Positions 45,754 through 54,001 of a stretch of 64,000 nt of DNA are shown here, in pieces. The translations under genes and the position numbers were made by a program. The notes beneath the pieces were generated by a model, which was given only the letters and a program-made list of their open reading frames with translations, did not search any database and was not told the origin of the DNA. The DNA comes from an uncultured Verrucomicrobia subdivision 3 bacterium (GTDB lineage Bacteria; Verrucomicrobiota; Verrucomicrobiia; Limisphaerales; UBA11358). The stretch covers positions 1 to 64,000 of the forward strand of contig CAITTG010000023.1 of NCBI GenBank assembly GCA_903895255.1, read 5' to 3'. The first letter of the stretch is position 1, and the number at the start of each line of letters is the position of its first letter.

Positions 45754-45782
45754 AAGGCCGCGCCCTGCGCGGCCTTTTTTGT
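45754..45782 (+). terminator. Rho-independent terminator after the Tol-Pal operon
   Basis: A perfect 10-bp stem AAGGCCGCGC (45754-45763) with GCGCGGCCTT (45767-45776), loop CCT, T run to 45782. It ends the Tol-Pal transcript and overlaps an upstream in-frame start of the next gene, which argues for a later start of that gene. Confidence 0.93.
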
Positions 45783-45907
45783 TTTCTTTGGCGAAGCTGG
45801 GTGATTGGATTTCCCCTAAATTATGGGCTTTGAAAAATGACCTTTCCGCCGCCGCGCCCCACATGCGCTTGACAGTCGTCCACCACTCCCCCGATGCTGG
45901 ACGCGAT

Positions 45908-46669
45908 ATGGCCCCTTCTCGTCGCCAGCCTGTGAAGCCGAAAAGACCCGCTACCCCCGCGCTTCCGGTGGCCATGGCCGCGGCCACCCCGCACTCACTC
46001 GCCGGCCTGGCGTACCGCGAAATTCGCAATCAGATTCTCCGCGGCGACCTGCCCGTGGGCGTCTCCCTGTCCCGGCGGAAACTTGCCGGTGAGCTTAAAA
46101 TCAGCGTGCCGCCGGTGATGGAGGCCCTGCAGCGGTTGGAAAGCGAGGGCCTTGTGGAGAGCAAACCCCGCGTGGGCACCCGCGTGCGCGTGCCCACCCG
46201 ACAGGACGTGGAGGACCGCTCCCTGTTGCGCGAGGCCTTGGAAATGCAGGCCGCCCGGCTTTTTGCCGAGCGGGCAACGCTGGCCGAAAAAAAAGAACTG
46301 GTGCAAATGGGGAGTCAGGTGGATCAGTTGTACGCCTCATGCGAGGACGGGGTTTCCAACCGGGATTTCCTCTTCTCCGTGAACACGTACCACATGAACC
46401 TCCACCTGCGCATCGCCGACTGCGCCCGCTGTCCGGTGCTGCGGGATGCCATTGAGAAGGAGCAGGTGCTCGTGTTCAACTGGCTTTACGAAACGGCCGT
46501 CAAGCGCCGCACCCTCGCCTCGGATTATCACGCACGCCTGACCCGGGTGCTGGCCAAGGGCACGCCCCCGGAGGCCGCCGAGGCCATGCAGCAACACATC
46601 CGTCATGGCCTTCATGAGGTCCTTGACGGCCTGGTCCAATTGGAAGCCGGCCCGGCTGGCTGGCGCTAG
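45908..46669 (+). CDS. GntR-family transcriptional regulator, FCD subfamily
   Basis: Regulator of about 253 residues. The ATG at 45908 is preferred since upstream in-frame starts (45779, 45863) lie in or near the Tol terminator. The N-terminal winged helix is at ~30-95 (LAYREIRNQILRGDLPVGVSLSRRKLAGELKISVPPVMEALQRLESEGLVESKPRVGTRVRV). The C-terminal all-helical FCD effector domain is at ~105-240 with LLREALEMQAARLFAERA, NTYHMNLHLRIADC and DYHARLTRVLAKGTPPEAAEAMQQHI; its His residues probably bind a metal. FadR/VanR-like. Target and ligand unknown. Confidence 0.9.
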   Translation: MAPSRRQPVKPKRPATPALPVAMAAATPHSLAGLAYREIRNQILRGDLPVGVSLSRRKLAGELKISVPPVMEALQRLESEGLVESKPRVGTRVRVPTRQDVEDRSLLREALEMQAARLFAERATLAEKKELVQMGSQVDQLYASCEDGVSNRDFLFSVNTYHMNLHLRIADCARCPVLRDAIEKEQVLVFNWLYETAVKRRTLASDYHARLTRVLAKGTPPEAAEAMQQHIRHGLHEVLDGLVQLEAGPAGWR

Positions 46670-46770
46670 CCCGCCCATTACCGGTTCGAAACCTACCCAG
46701 CATCGGTCATTTTTTCTATTGCAACCGGGGGCGCGAGGATTTAACGTCGATGTAACATTTAAATTTACCT

Positions 46771-46998
46771 ATGTCGACCAATGTAAAAGACTCTTCGTCG
46801 GCTAACGATTTGCTGAAGAATTCCTCGCTTTACCGCGAGTTTCAGGCCGAGCGTGAGGAAATCCTGCGGCACAAGTGGATTGAATCCGAGAAAGCGGGCC
46901 GGGATATTGGCTTTGAACAGGCTCTGACGGACTGGATCATTAAACACCGTTCCAACTGGCGCCGCAATCGCCAGACCAGCCCGGCGGCCACGAATTAA
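46771..46998 (+). CDS. Small conserved-looking hypothetical protein
   Basis: A 75-residue, charged, soluble protein with no signal or TM segment. It contains REFQAEREEILRHKWIESEKAGRDIGFEQALTDWIIKHRSNWRR, with predicted helices and a WxxSExxGRDIGxExAxxDW pattern that I have seen in DUF4032-like proteins. The match is from memory and weak. It is 101 bp after the GntR gene and 117 bp before the pyrR start, on the same strand. Function unknown. Confidence 0.7.
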   Translation: MSTNVKDSSSANDLLKNSSLYREFQAEREEILRHKWIESEKAGRDIGFEQALTDWIIKHRSNWRRNRQTSPAATN

Positions 46999-47026
46999 CT
47001 AATTCTGCTCAAATTACTCCTTTAAC

Positions 47027-47044
47027 GCCGGCCTGTGAGCCGGC
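47027..47044 (+). promoter_or_regulatory. Candidate PyrR-binding hairpin in the pyrR leader
   Basis: A 6-bp stem GCCGGC (47027-47032) with GCCGGC (47039-47044) closes the hexaloop CUGUGA (47033-47038). In characterised PyrR targets the loop consensus is CNGNGA, matched exactly. The 3' arm (CGGCC at 47041-47045) can instead pair with GGCCG at 47088-47092, so two exclusive structures exist before the pyrR start at 47116. GC-rich DNA makes chance hairpins common, so the loop match is the stronger evidence. Confidence 0.5.
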
Positions 47045-47115
47045 CAAGGAAATCATGCACGACCAACGCGCCCCCCGACCCGGCTGTGGCCGAGCGAGTC
47101 AGGCTGTTACCCAAT

Positions 47116-47646
47116 ATGCCTGAAACTCTCGTCATTCTTCCCGCAGCAGGCATTCAGCGCGCCCTCGCCCGGATCGCCCATGAGATTGCCGAGCGCAATG
47201 AAAATGGTGCCGAGGTGGTTTTAATAGGTATTCCCGTGGGCGGGGATGTGCTGGCCCAGCGTTTGAGTGTCCTGCTGGGTGAGATTTGGCGGCTGCCCGT
47301 GCCCTTCGGCATTCTGGATGTCACCCTCTACCGCGATGATCTGGGCGGGCGGATTGCCCCGGCGGTGCATCCCACGGTCATTCCCTTTGATGTCACGGGT
47401 AAAACCGTGGTGCTGGTGGATGACGTGCTCTTCAGCGGGCGGACCACCCGGGCGGCCATGGACGCCCTGAACGATTTCGGCCGGCCCAAAAAGATCCAAT
47501 TGGCTGTGCTGGTGGACCGGGGGCACCGCGAACTGCCAATCAAGGCGGATTTTGTCGGTAAAAACGTGCCCACCGCGCTCAGCGAAAAAGTGCGGGTGCG
47601 GCTGGAGTTGCCGGATCGTCCGGACGAGGTGGTTCTGGAGAAATAA
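47116..47646 (+). CDS. pyrR: Pyrimidine operon regulator/uracil phosphoribosyltransferase PyrR
   Basis: RNA-binding attenuation regulator and uracil phosphoribosyltransferase of 176 residues. From the ATG at 47116 it aligns along its full length with Bacillus Pyr[15 protein letters not shown] at the N terminus, [12 protein letters not shown], the PRPP-binding loop [21 protein letters not shown] near 95-115 and [34 protein letters not shown]. An upstream in-frame GTG at 47035 would add 27 residues not found in the family and would lie in the hairpin. pyrB begins 1 bp after its stop. Presumably represses pyr genes when UMP/UTP is high. Confidence 0.95.
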   Translation: MPETLVILPAAGIQRALARIAHEIAERNENGAEVVLIGIPVGGDVLAQRLSVLLGEIWRLPVPFGILDVTLYRDDLGGRIAPAVHPTVIPFDVTGKTVVLVDDVLFSGRTTRAAMDALNDFGRPKKIQLAVLVDRGHRELPIKADFVGKNVPTALSEKVRVRLELPDRPDEVVLEK

Positions 47647-47647
47647 C

Positions 47648-48592
47648 ATGAGCTGGAATCGCAAACATCTGCTGGACATCGAATCCCTGACCGCGGCGGA
47701 AATTTTCACGGTGCTGGACACCGCCCGGGCCTTCAAGGCGGTGGGCGAGCGGGCCATCAAGAAAGTGCCGGCGCTGCGTGGCAAAACGGTGGTCAACCTG
47801 TTCATTGAGCCTTCCACCCGCACACGCATCAGCTTTGAGCTGGCCGCCCAGCGCCTGACGGCGGACATCGTCAATTTTTCGGCCGACGCCTCCTCCTTCA
47901 AAAAGGGCGAGACCCTCAAGGACACCGCGCGCAATCTGGAGGCGCTGAACGCTGATTTCATCATCATCCGGCACAGCGCCTCGGGCGCGCCGCATTTTCT
48001 TTCGCGTGTGGTCAACGCGCACATTATCAACGCTGGCGACGGGGCGCACGAGCATCCCACGCAGGCGCTGCTGGACACCTTTACGATCCGTGAAAAGAAG
48101 GGCAAGGTGGCGGGGCTGAACGTGACGATTCTCGGGGATATTTTGTACAGCCGCGTGGCGCGCTCCAACATTTGGGCGCTGACCAAGCTGGGGGCGAACG
48201 TCACGTTGTGCGGTCCCGCCACGCTCGTGCCCCGGACCTTCGAGCAAATGGGCTGCCGGGTGACCCATGACGTGGAGGAGGCGATTCGCGACGCGGATAT
48301 CATCAACCTGCTCCGCATCCAGCACGAGCGGCAGCGGCAGACGATGTTCCCGGGGATCGGTGAATATACGACGCTGTTCGGCCTGACCAAGGCGCGGCTG
48401 GCGCGGACGAAGCCGGACGCGTTGATTATGCATCCGGGCCCGATCAACCGCGGGGTGGAGATTGACAGCGACATTGCGGACAGCGGGCGGTCGTTGATTT
48501 TGGAGCAGGTGACCAACGGGCTGGCGGTGCGGATGGCGGTGCTGTTTCTCGTGAATGGCGGACAGGGGCCGCACGGGGTGACGGTGGGATGA
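47648..48592 (+). CDS. pyrB: Aspartate carbamoyltransferase catalytic subunit
   Basis: Makes N-carbamoyl-aspartate from carbamoyl phosphate and aspartate; second step of de novo pyrimidine synthesis, cytoplasmic. 314 residues. Carbamoyl-phosphate loop [19 protein letters not shown] near 55; [16 protein letters not shown] near 85; [18 protein letters not shown] near 135; [45 protein letters not shown] near 265. Coupled to pyrR. No pyrI, and pyrC, which often follows, is not here; the next genes are a toxin-antitoxin pair. Confidence 0.95.
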   Translation: MSWNRKHLLDIESLTAAEIFTVLDTARAFKAVGERAIKKVPALRGKTVVNLFIEPSTRTRISFELAAQRLTADIVNFSADASSFKKGETLKDTARNLEALNADFIIIRHSASGAPHFLSRVVNAHIINAGDGAHEHPTQALLDTFTIREKKGKVAGLNVTILGDILYSRVARSNIWALTKLGANVTLCGPATLVPRTFEQMGCRVTHDVEEAIRDADIINLLRIQHERQRQTMFPGIGEYTTLFGLTKARLARTKPDALIMHPGPINRGVEIDSDIADSGRSLILEQVTNGLAVRMAVLFLVNGGQGPHGVTVG

Positions 48593-48776
48593 GTGCGGCG
48601 AGGGAAGAATGATGAGGGAAGAAACGGGCGGCCAGAAATTATTGAATTAGGAAAGCAGGAAGGCAGGAAAGGGGATTTTCAACCGCGAAATACGCCAAAC
48701 ACGGGGAAAAGGCGGTTTCAACCACGGATGGGGGGATTTCATTTGACGGTGGGATGGCTTGTCTTACATTGCTTGT

Positions 48777-49007
48777 ATGACAGAGACGTTAACTGTTCGC
48801 ATGCCGGCCAAATTGGTGCGGGAGCTCAAGGCGAAGGCCAGACTGGCCGGCACCAATGCCTCCGAAATTTTGCGGCAGGCGGCCACTGAGTATGTGCGCC
48901 GCAGCAATTCCGGAGTCAACCCCATGCAGGAGCATATTTTGGCCCGGGCGGGCACCTGGGACGGGGATATTTCCGGTGTGGAATTGCTGCGGAGGACCCG
49001 GCCGTGA
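48777..49007 (+). CDS. Ribbon-helix-helix antitoxin (VapB-like)
   Basis: A 76-residue protein, ATG at 48777. N-terminal ribbon-helix-helix: MTETLTVRMPAKLVRELKAKARLAGTNASEILRQAATEYVRR, typical of CopG/RHH antitoxins. The C-terminal part (MQEHILARAGTWDGDISGVELLRRTRP) is the toxin-binding tail kind. Stop and toxin start overlap as GTGA at 49004, the usual coupled arrangement. Would repress its own operon together with the toxin. Confidence 0.85.
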   Translation: MTETLTVRMPAKLVRELKAKARLAGTNASEILRQAATEYVRRSNSGVNPMQEHILARAGTWDGDISGVELLRRTRP

Positions 49008-49387
49008 TTTTAGTGGATACTTCGGTGCTGCTGGCCTGGCTGGATAAAAGCCATCCGCAACACGCACAGTGCCGGCAGGCCATTTACGAGGCCGCCCGGG
49101 ACACCCTGGCGGTGAGCAGCGTCACCTATGCAGAACTGGCCGCCGGCGGACGCACCCGCCAGGGGGTGGATGAGGATTTAGAAGGGTTCGAGCGGCTGGA
49201 TTTGGATTTTGCGGCCGCGTGGCGCGCCGGCCAGGCTTTTCGGCAATATCGTCGCAAAACCACGGATGATCCGGTGCTGCCGGATTTTTTAATTCGGGCC
49301 CAGGCTGCGACCCGAAATTTGCCACACTTGACCAATGACCGGCGCCGGACGAGTTCATTTCCGGATGTGAATTTTTTGTTCGTGTGA
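49004..49387 (+). CDS. PIN-domain ribonuclease toxin (VapC-like)
   Basis: A 127-residue PIN-domain protein, GTG start at 49004. The acidic residues that bind the metal are all present: Asp5 (ILVDTSVLLAWLD), Glu44 (VTYAELAAGG), Asp94 (LPDFLIRAQA) and Asp112 (LTNDRRR). Predicted to cut a tRNA or rRNA when freed from the upstream antitoxin. A short hairpin, TTCCGCCC (49402-49409) with GGGCGGAA (49417-49424), lies just after the stop. Confidence 0.87.
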   Translation: MILVDTSVLLAWLDKSHPQHAQCRQAIYEAARDTLAVSSVTYAELAAGGRTRQGVDEDLEGFERLDLDFAAAWRAGQAFRQYRRKTTDDPVLPDFLIRAQAATRNLPHLTNDRRRTSSFPDVNFLFV

Positions 49388-49491
49388 ATGCGAACCGGAC
49401 TTTCCGCCCCCCTTGAGGGCGGAATGAATAGGGGAGGCTGGTTCCCGGCACTGGGTGCCGGGCTAATTTCCGAGGTCCCTCCGGGACGAGA

Positions 49492-50367
49492 TCACACACC
49501 CATGGGATGCCAGGCGGTTTTGTATTCCACGGTGTCCAGAATCCAATAGGGGTCTTCCGCCTGGGCGGCAAACCACTCGGCGGGCTGGAAGTCGCGGCGA
49601 GTGTAGCGCTTGAGATTCACGGCGGAGCCGCCTTGCAGGGTGGTTTGCAATTCCGCGTGGCCGGTGCCGTCCACAACGGCATTCACATCCATGTGGGTGG
49701 CGAGGTGCGGGGCGAGTTCGGCGCGCTGGCCGGTCAGGAGGTTGACCACGCCGCCGGGGAGGTCGCTGGTGGCGAGGATTTCCGCAAAGGTGGCGGCCGG
49801 CAGGGGGAATTTTTCCGAGGCGATGACCACGGCCGTGTTGCCGCTCAAAATGACGGGAGCCACCAGCGAGACGAGGGCCAGCAGGGATGGCTCATCCGCA
49901 GCCAGCACGGCGACCACGCCGACGGGTTCGGGCAGCGTGAAGTTGAAGTGGGGGGTGGCGACGGGGTTCACGCTGCTGAAAATCTGCGCGTATTTGTCGG
50001 TCCAACCGGCGTAATGCACCAGGCGGTCGATGGCGAGATTGACTTCGCGCCGGGCTTTGGCCGGGGTCACGCCGGTGGAGCGGGCGATTTCGGCGACGAG
50101 TTCACCGGACCGGTTTTGCAGCATCTCGGCGGCGCGGTAGAGGATTTGGCCGCGCAGGTAGGCGGTGGCTTTGGCCCAGCCGCCGGCGGCGGCACGCGCG
50201 GCGACCACGGCATCGCGGAAGTCCTTGCGCGAGGCGTGGGCGTAGTTATCCAGGTGCGCGCCGGCGGGAGATTGCGCCGGCAGGTAGCGTCCGCTCTCGC
50301 TCCGGGGGAATTTTCCGCCGATGAAGAGCTTGTAGGTTTTTTTGACTTCGAGACGAGTGGTGCTCAT
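49492..50367 (-). CDS. Half-length aldehyde dehydrogenase-like protein lacking catalytic residues
   Basis: A 291-residue protein aligned with the N-terminal (oligomerisation and Rossmann) half of aldehyde dehydrogenases: FIGGKFPRSESGRYLPAQSP, LVHYAGWTDKYAQIFSSVNPV, EPVGVVAVLAADEPSLLALVSLVAPVILSGNTAVV and LPGGVVNLLTGQRAELAPHLATHMDV. The catalytic-Glu loop (ELGGKAAN in active enzymes) is here LQGGSAVN, so Glu is Gln, and the protein ends before the catalytic Cys region. Stop and length look natural rather than truncated by mutation. The size and lack of catalytic residues match the C-terminal pseudo-domain of two-domain ALDH16; the full-length partner is at 50888. Role: probably structural or coenzyme binding. 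Confidence 0.85.
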   Translation of the reverse strand: MSTTRLEVKKTYKLFIGGKFPRSESGRYLPAQSPAGAHLDNYAHASRKDFRDAVVAARAAAGGWAKATAYLRGQILYRAAEMLQNRSGELVAEIARSTGVTPAKARREVNLAIDRLVHYAGWTDKYAQIFSSVNPVATPHFNFTLPEPVGVVAVLAADEPSLLALVSLVAPVILSGNTAVVIASEKFPLPAATFAEILATSDLPGGVVNLLTGQRAELAPHLATHMDVNAVVDGTGHAELQTTLQGGSAVNLKRYTRRDFQPAEWFAAQAEDPYWILDTVEYKTAWHPMGV

Positions 50368-50385
50368 AGGGTCGTGATGATCAGC

Positions 50386-50592
50386 TTATAATTTTCGGCG
50401 CGGCCAGAGCATGGCCAGCAGACCGCAGAATATCAACAGTCCCCCGCCGATGTAACAATAAGTATCAGGATATCTGGGCAGTCCGGGCATGAAGTATTTG
50501 ACGCGATGGGCCAGATCTTCGGGGATGGTCCGGCCTTTAAGGATCAAGAGCACCCCAATAACCAGGCAGACCAGGCCGATGATTCTGCGCAT
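50386..50592 (-). CDS. Small two-TM membrane protein
   Basis: A 68-residue protein with two hydrophobic helices (IIGLVCLVIGVLLILKG at 4-20 and YCYIGGGLLIFCGLLAMLW at 45-63) and the C-terminal WPRRKL. The N-terminal helix resembles the DUF3185 kind. A short soluble loop separates the helices. It sits between a GlsB-type gene and the pseudo-dehydrogenase gene on the same strand, within about 20 bp of each. Function unknown. Confidence 0.75.
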   Translation of the reverse strand: MRRIIGLVCLVIGVLLILKGRTIPEDLAHRVKYFMPGLPRYPDTYCYIGGGLLIFCGLLAMLWPRRKL

Positions 50593-50603
50593 GTGGTTAT
50601 AAT

Positions 50604-50846
50604 TTAAGCGCCTTTGCGGGAGATGAAACCGATGACCCATAGCAACACCACCGCGCCGATAAACGCGGAAAGCAAGTTGCCAATGAGGCCAAAGGTCAGG
50701 ATGCCGAGCAAGCCCAGCAAAAATCCGCCCAGCAGCGCGCCAATGACGCCCACGATGAGATTTCCCAGCAGGCCGAAGCCGTGACCTTTGACGACGGTGC
50801 CGGCCAGAAAGCCAGCGGCGAGACCGATGAGGATAAACCAGATCAT
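50604..50846 (-). CDS. GlsB/YeaQ/YmgE-family membrane protein
   Basis: An 80-residue, nearly all-hydrophobic protein of the transglycosylase-associated GlsB family. The pattern is MIWFILIGLAAGFLAGTVVKGHGFGLLGNLIVGVIGALLGGFLLGLLG, with the glycine-rich helices of the family. Family members are stress-linked but their biochemistry is unclear. Lies 42 bp after the full-length aldehyde dehydrogenase gene. Confidence 0.88.
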   Translation of the reverse strand: MIWFILIGLAAGFLAGTVVKGHGFGLLGNLIVGVIGALLGGFLLGLLGILTFGLIGNLLSAFIGAVVLLWVIGFISRKGA

Positions 50847-50887
50847 AATATTTGTGTGTTTTGTTTAAATTCTTGTGCCACTGTAAC

Positions 50888-52402
50888 TTAGTCCAGGCGG
50901 CAATAAGCCGCAAGCCCATGCAATCCACCTTCGCGGCCAAAGCCGCTTTCCTGGTAACCGCCGAAGGGACTCGTGGGGTCGAATTTATTGTAGCAATTGG
51001 CCCAGATGACCCCGGCCTGCAACTTGGCGGCCATTTTGAAAATCTTGCTGCCTTTATCGGTCCAGATGCCGGCGCTCAGACCATAGGGGGTGTTGTTGGC
51101 GCGTTCCAAGGCCTCCTCGGGCGTGCGGAAGGTCATGACGCTCAGGACCGGGCCGAAGATTTCCTCCTGCGCTACGCGATGCGCGTGGGTGACGCCGGTG
51201 AGGAACGTGGGTGGATACCAATAGCCTTTCGCTGGAAGGGTGCACTGGGTTTGTTGCAGCGCGGCGCCTTCAGCGAGACCGCTCTGCACAAGTTCGCGAA
51301 TTTTGGCCAGTTGCGCGGCGGAATTAATGGCGCCGATATCGGTGTTTTTATCCAGGGGATTGCCGACGCGCAGGGTCTGAATGCGGTCACGCAGTTTTTT
51401 GACGACCTGCGGATAAATGCCTTCCTGCACCAGTAAGCGCGACCCGGCGCAGCAGACGTGGCCCTGGTTGAAATAAATTCCGGCGATGATGCCTTCGATG
51501 GCCTGGTCGAGCGGCGCGTCCTCGAAAATGATATTGGCCGCCTTGCCACCGAGTTCGAGGGTGAGCTTCTTGCCGGAACCGGCGACCGCTTTGGCGATGA
51601 GCTTGCCCACCTCGGTGGAACCGGTGAAAGCGATTTTATTGATGTCCGGATGCTGGACCAAGGCCGCGCCGGTCACGCCGGCACCCGTGACGATGTTTAC
51701 CACGCCGTCGGGCAGGCCGGCCTCCTGAAATATCTGCGCCAGCCGCAGGGCGGTAATGCTGGTGGTTTCGGCGGGTTTGAGCACCACGGTATTGCCGCAG
51801 GCCAGGGCCGGGGCGATCTTCCACGCGGCCATGAGCAGGGGAAAATTCCAAGGAATGATCTGGCCGGCCACGCCGAGCGGACGCGGAGTTTTGCCCGGGA
51901 AGGCGTATTTAAGTTTATCCGCCCAGCCGGCGTAATAAAAGAAATGCGCGGCCACGAGAGGCAGATCGATGTCGCGGCTTTCCTTGATGGGCTTGCCGCC
52001 ATCGACGGTTTCGAGCACGGCCAGTTCGCGGGCTTTTTCCTGGATGAGGCGGGCGATGCGGTAGAGGTACTTGCCGCGCTCGCGCGCGGGCAGTTTGCCC
52101 CAGACCCGGTCGTAGGCGCGGCGGGCGGATTTTACGGCGCGGTCCACATCAGCGGCATTGGCCGCGGCGATTTCGGTGAGGGGTTGCTCGGTGGCGGGAT
52201 TGATCGAGGGGAAATAGTGGCCGGACGCCGGGGCGGTGAATTTGCCGTTGATGAACAATTCGTGGCGCGGGGCGATGGAGTAGGGTTTGGCGTCTTCCAG
52301 GGAGGGGGTGTAGTCCCATTTGGCGCCGAAGTTTAGGCGGCGGTCTTTGAGGGGGATGATGGGGTGCGAAATCGTGGCCAGCAGGTTACGGGTGATTTTC
52401 AT
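50888..52402 (-). CDS. NAD(P)-dependent aldehyde dehydrogenase
   Basis: Full-length aldehyde dehydrogenase of 504 residues. NAD site: [32 protein letters not shown] with Asn186; GSTEVGK; general base Glu283 ([11 protein letters not shown]); nucleophile Cys317 in [12 protein letters not shown]. Followed on the same strand by two small membrane genes and then by the half-length dehydrogenase; 504 plus 291 residues is close to the size of ALDH16 proteins. It follows a RelA/SpoT-domain gene by 10 bp; deoC, a common neighbour that makes acetaldehyde from deoxyribose phosphate, is two genes farther upstream. Substrate unproven; acetaldehyde or a related aldehyde is plausible from context. Confidence 0.92.
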   Translation of the reverse strand: MKITRNLLATISHPIIPLKDRRLNFGAKWDYTPSLEDAKPYSIAPRHELFINGKFTAPASGHYFPSINPATEQPLTEIAAANAADVDRAVKSARRAYDRVWGKLPARERGKYLYRIARLIQEKARELAVLETVDGGKPIKESRDIDLPLVAAHFFYYAGWADKLKYAFPGKTPRPLGVAGQIIPWNFPLLMAAWKIAPALACGNTVVLKPAETTSITALRLAQIFQEAGLPDGVVNIVTGAGVTGAALVQHPDINKIAFTGSTEVGKLIAKAVAGSGKKLTLELGGKAANIIFEDAPLDQAIEGIIAGIYFNQGHVCCAGSRLLVQEGIYPQVVKKLRDRIQTLRVGNPLDKNTDIGAINSAAQLAKIRELVQSGLAEGAALQQTQCTLPAKGYWYPPTFLTGVTHAHRVAQEEIFGPVLSVMTFRTPEEALERANNTPYGLSAGIWTDKGSKIFKMAAKLQAGVIWANCYNKFDPTSPFGGYQESGFGREGGLHGLAAYCRLD

Positions 52403-52412
52403 ATTTGGAACT

Positions 52413-53450
52413 TTAACTCAACTCGGAATTAGCAGCTTTTGCCTTTGATTTGCGCTTTTCTAAATTGCGCTCCACTATAATTGGAAAATATTCAACCCAT
52501 TTAGCCCCAAATTCTAAAGACATCGCCTGCCGCACCAGGCCAACATGGTTAAAGAAAACCCCTCGAGCACGGCGTATCCTGTCAGTTTGGTGATTTTGCA
52601 AAAATAATGGGTCTTGTTCGCTTGCGATTATTTTATCGGCCTCAATTATCTCGCCTGAATGCTTTTTGAGCAATTGCACAAGCTCTCTTGGCGTTGAAAT
52701 TGAAAAGTGAACCAAATCTTCTAGAAGTTCGTCATATGGCTCTTGACCATCTGTATTTTCAGCTGGCAAGTTTTCATTCAAAATTTTGGCGACTAAATCC
52801 ACATTAAGCTCTTCGGATGAGGAGCTTGTATCCACTAATGTTACGTATTCATCACGGCTTGCTAAAACTCGCTCAAATTCTAAATCCACCGTTTCAAGCA
52901 GTGCTGACACCCTATAAATGGAACGACGAACAGGAGGGGGAACTCCATTTTCCTTTTTATATTGGAGAATGTGCGAGGAAGCTGCCCAAATATGCTGAGC
53001 CATTGTGCGAACTTGAATTTCAGCTTTTAAATTCAACAGCGTTTTAAGAGTGGGTATTGCCAACCAATCTGGTTTAAGCTCAATATGGAAATGGACAGAG
53101 GAGTATCCAAACTCGCCTGTGCCCAGGCGATCTTGTGCATTCTCCTGTTGAAGCACCTTGAAATTTTCCTTGATTAGCTCGCAGACCGAATTGGCATCCC
53201 GTTGGAATAAAACGATAATACGTATGCCGATCAGGTCGGAAATATGGGAAATGCTTTTTGGATCAAGCGACTTTCTTTCTATCTTGTCGGCAATTGAGGC
53301 CCATGCTTTTACCCGCTGCTGAATTGGAAATCCGAGTGAAACACCATGCTGGTTTAACAATTCAGCAAGTTGTCGGGAGAGTTCAAAGCCAAACTGCGCC
53401 GCAGATGGCGCTAGTTTTTGATATTCTTTTTCCAGGTCAATGATATTCAT
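52413..53450 (-). CDS. RelA/SpoT-domain (alarmone synthetase-like) protein
   Basis: A 345-residue protein from the ATG at 53450; an ATG at 53486 would overlap the small upstream gene. The (p)ppGpp synthetase-type fold is at ~35-170: SISHISDLIGIRIIVLF with Asp72 and Arg77, the GTP-pocket motif FGYSSVHFHIEL with Tyr116 and His120, and EIQVRTMAQHIWAASSH with catalytic-type Glu144. No HD hydrolase domain, so it cannot degrade alarmones by the usual means. The C-terminal ~160 residues are a novel, charged, helical region with no known TGS or ACT domain. Base composition is markedly AT-richer than both neighbours, consistent with horizontal transfer. Could be a small alarmone synthetase, a toxic type (toxSAS), or a defence-type relative. 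Confidence 0.82.
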   Translation of the reverse strand: MNIIDLEKEYQKLAPSAAQFGFELSRQLAELLNQHGVSLGFPIQQRVKAWASIADKIERKSLDPKSISHISDLIGIRIIVLFQRDANSVCELIKENFKVLQQENAQDRLGTGEFGYSSVHFHIELKPDWLAIPTLKTLLNLKAEIQVRTMAQHIWAASSHILQYKKENGVPPPVRRSIYRVSALLETVDLEFERVLASRDEYVTLVDTSSSSEELNVDLVAKILNENLPAENTDGQEPYDELLEDLVHFSISTPRELVQLLKKHSGEIIEADKIIASEQDPLFLQNHQTDRIRRARGVFFNHVGLVRQAMSLEFGAKWVEYFPIIVERNLEKRKSKAKAANSELS

Positions 53451-53460
53451 GCCTGAACGC

Positions 53461-53679
53461 TCACCGTTTGCGATGGCGTTTTTCATGTGTTCGTGCCTTG
53501 GCAAACAGACTCGGCACAGTCTCCCCGGCGAAAAATTGCCGACGTTCGCTGGTATAATCGCTATGGCCCACACGCCAGATCGAGTGGAGACGGGCAACTT
53601 TGGACGGGGGCAGGTGCTTGGTCAGCACATCCAGCCCCGCTTGCACGGTCGCCTGTTCGTTTTCGACGATAATGCTCAT
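53461..53679 (-). CDS. Small protein upstream of the RelA/SpoT-domain gene
   Basis: A 72-residue basic protein, ATG at 53679, ending 10 bp before the preferred start of the next gene; the spacing suggests translational coupling. It contains ALDVL-like and WRVGHSDYTSERRQFFAGETV, a pattern (hydrophobic helix, then DYTxER) that I associate with short uncharacterised proteins often found beside toxin or regulatory genes. It may be the antitoxin or partner of the RelA/SpoT-domain protein; this is inference. The frame is supported by continuity and by the coupled spacing, not by a strong domain. Confidence 0.62.
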   Translation of the reverse strand: MSIIVENEQATVQAGLDVLTKHLPPSKVARLHSIWRVGHSDYTSERRQFFAGETVPSLFAKARTHEKRHRKR

Positions 53680-54001
53680 GGTTGTTCTATGGTTCAGGTT
53701 AGAATTAAATCCATGCGCCGCAAGCAGCAATTGCTGACTGGGAAGACAAATGGGCTGTTCGTCTCATAAGCACGATAGGCGCACAATGCTGAATCCTTGG
53801 AGTGCGGAAACAAGTTGCCGTTTCGGGACTCGGCGACATGTCGCCGAGTTCCAAAGCGCGGACATGTCCGCGCACTCCAAAAAACTGCGCCGCCCGGCCT
53901 TCCGTAGGCCCAAAAGCGGGGTCGCGCTGCGCTTGCCCCCGCAGTCCAAGGAGACCAATCGAGATTGGTAGCTTTTTGAAAGTAAGTCTCATTCTCTTCC
54001 T
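53680..54001. repeat. Intergenic DNA with ACATGT-centred palindromes
   Basis: Two perfect palindromes lie 6 bp apart: a 22-mer at 53828-53849 (ACTCGGCGACA with its complement) and an 18-mer at 53856-53873 (GCGCGGACA with its complement), both centred on ACATGT. Downstream is GC-rich inverted sequence (GCCCGGCCTTCCGTAGGCC near 53891). The block of 322 bp lies between deoC and the small gene, where it may end deoC transcription or mark a REP-like element. No gene seen. Confidence 0.78.

Noticed and set aside
45779..45907. Earlier start of the GntR-family regulator
   Set aside because: It begins within the T run of the Tol-Pal terminator and adds no conserved sequence.
47035..47115. Upstream GTG start of pyrR
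   Set aside because: Adds 27 residues not present in the family and would place the start inside the candidate regulatory hairpin.
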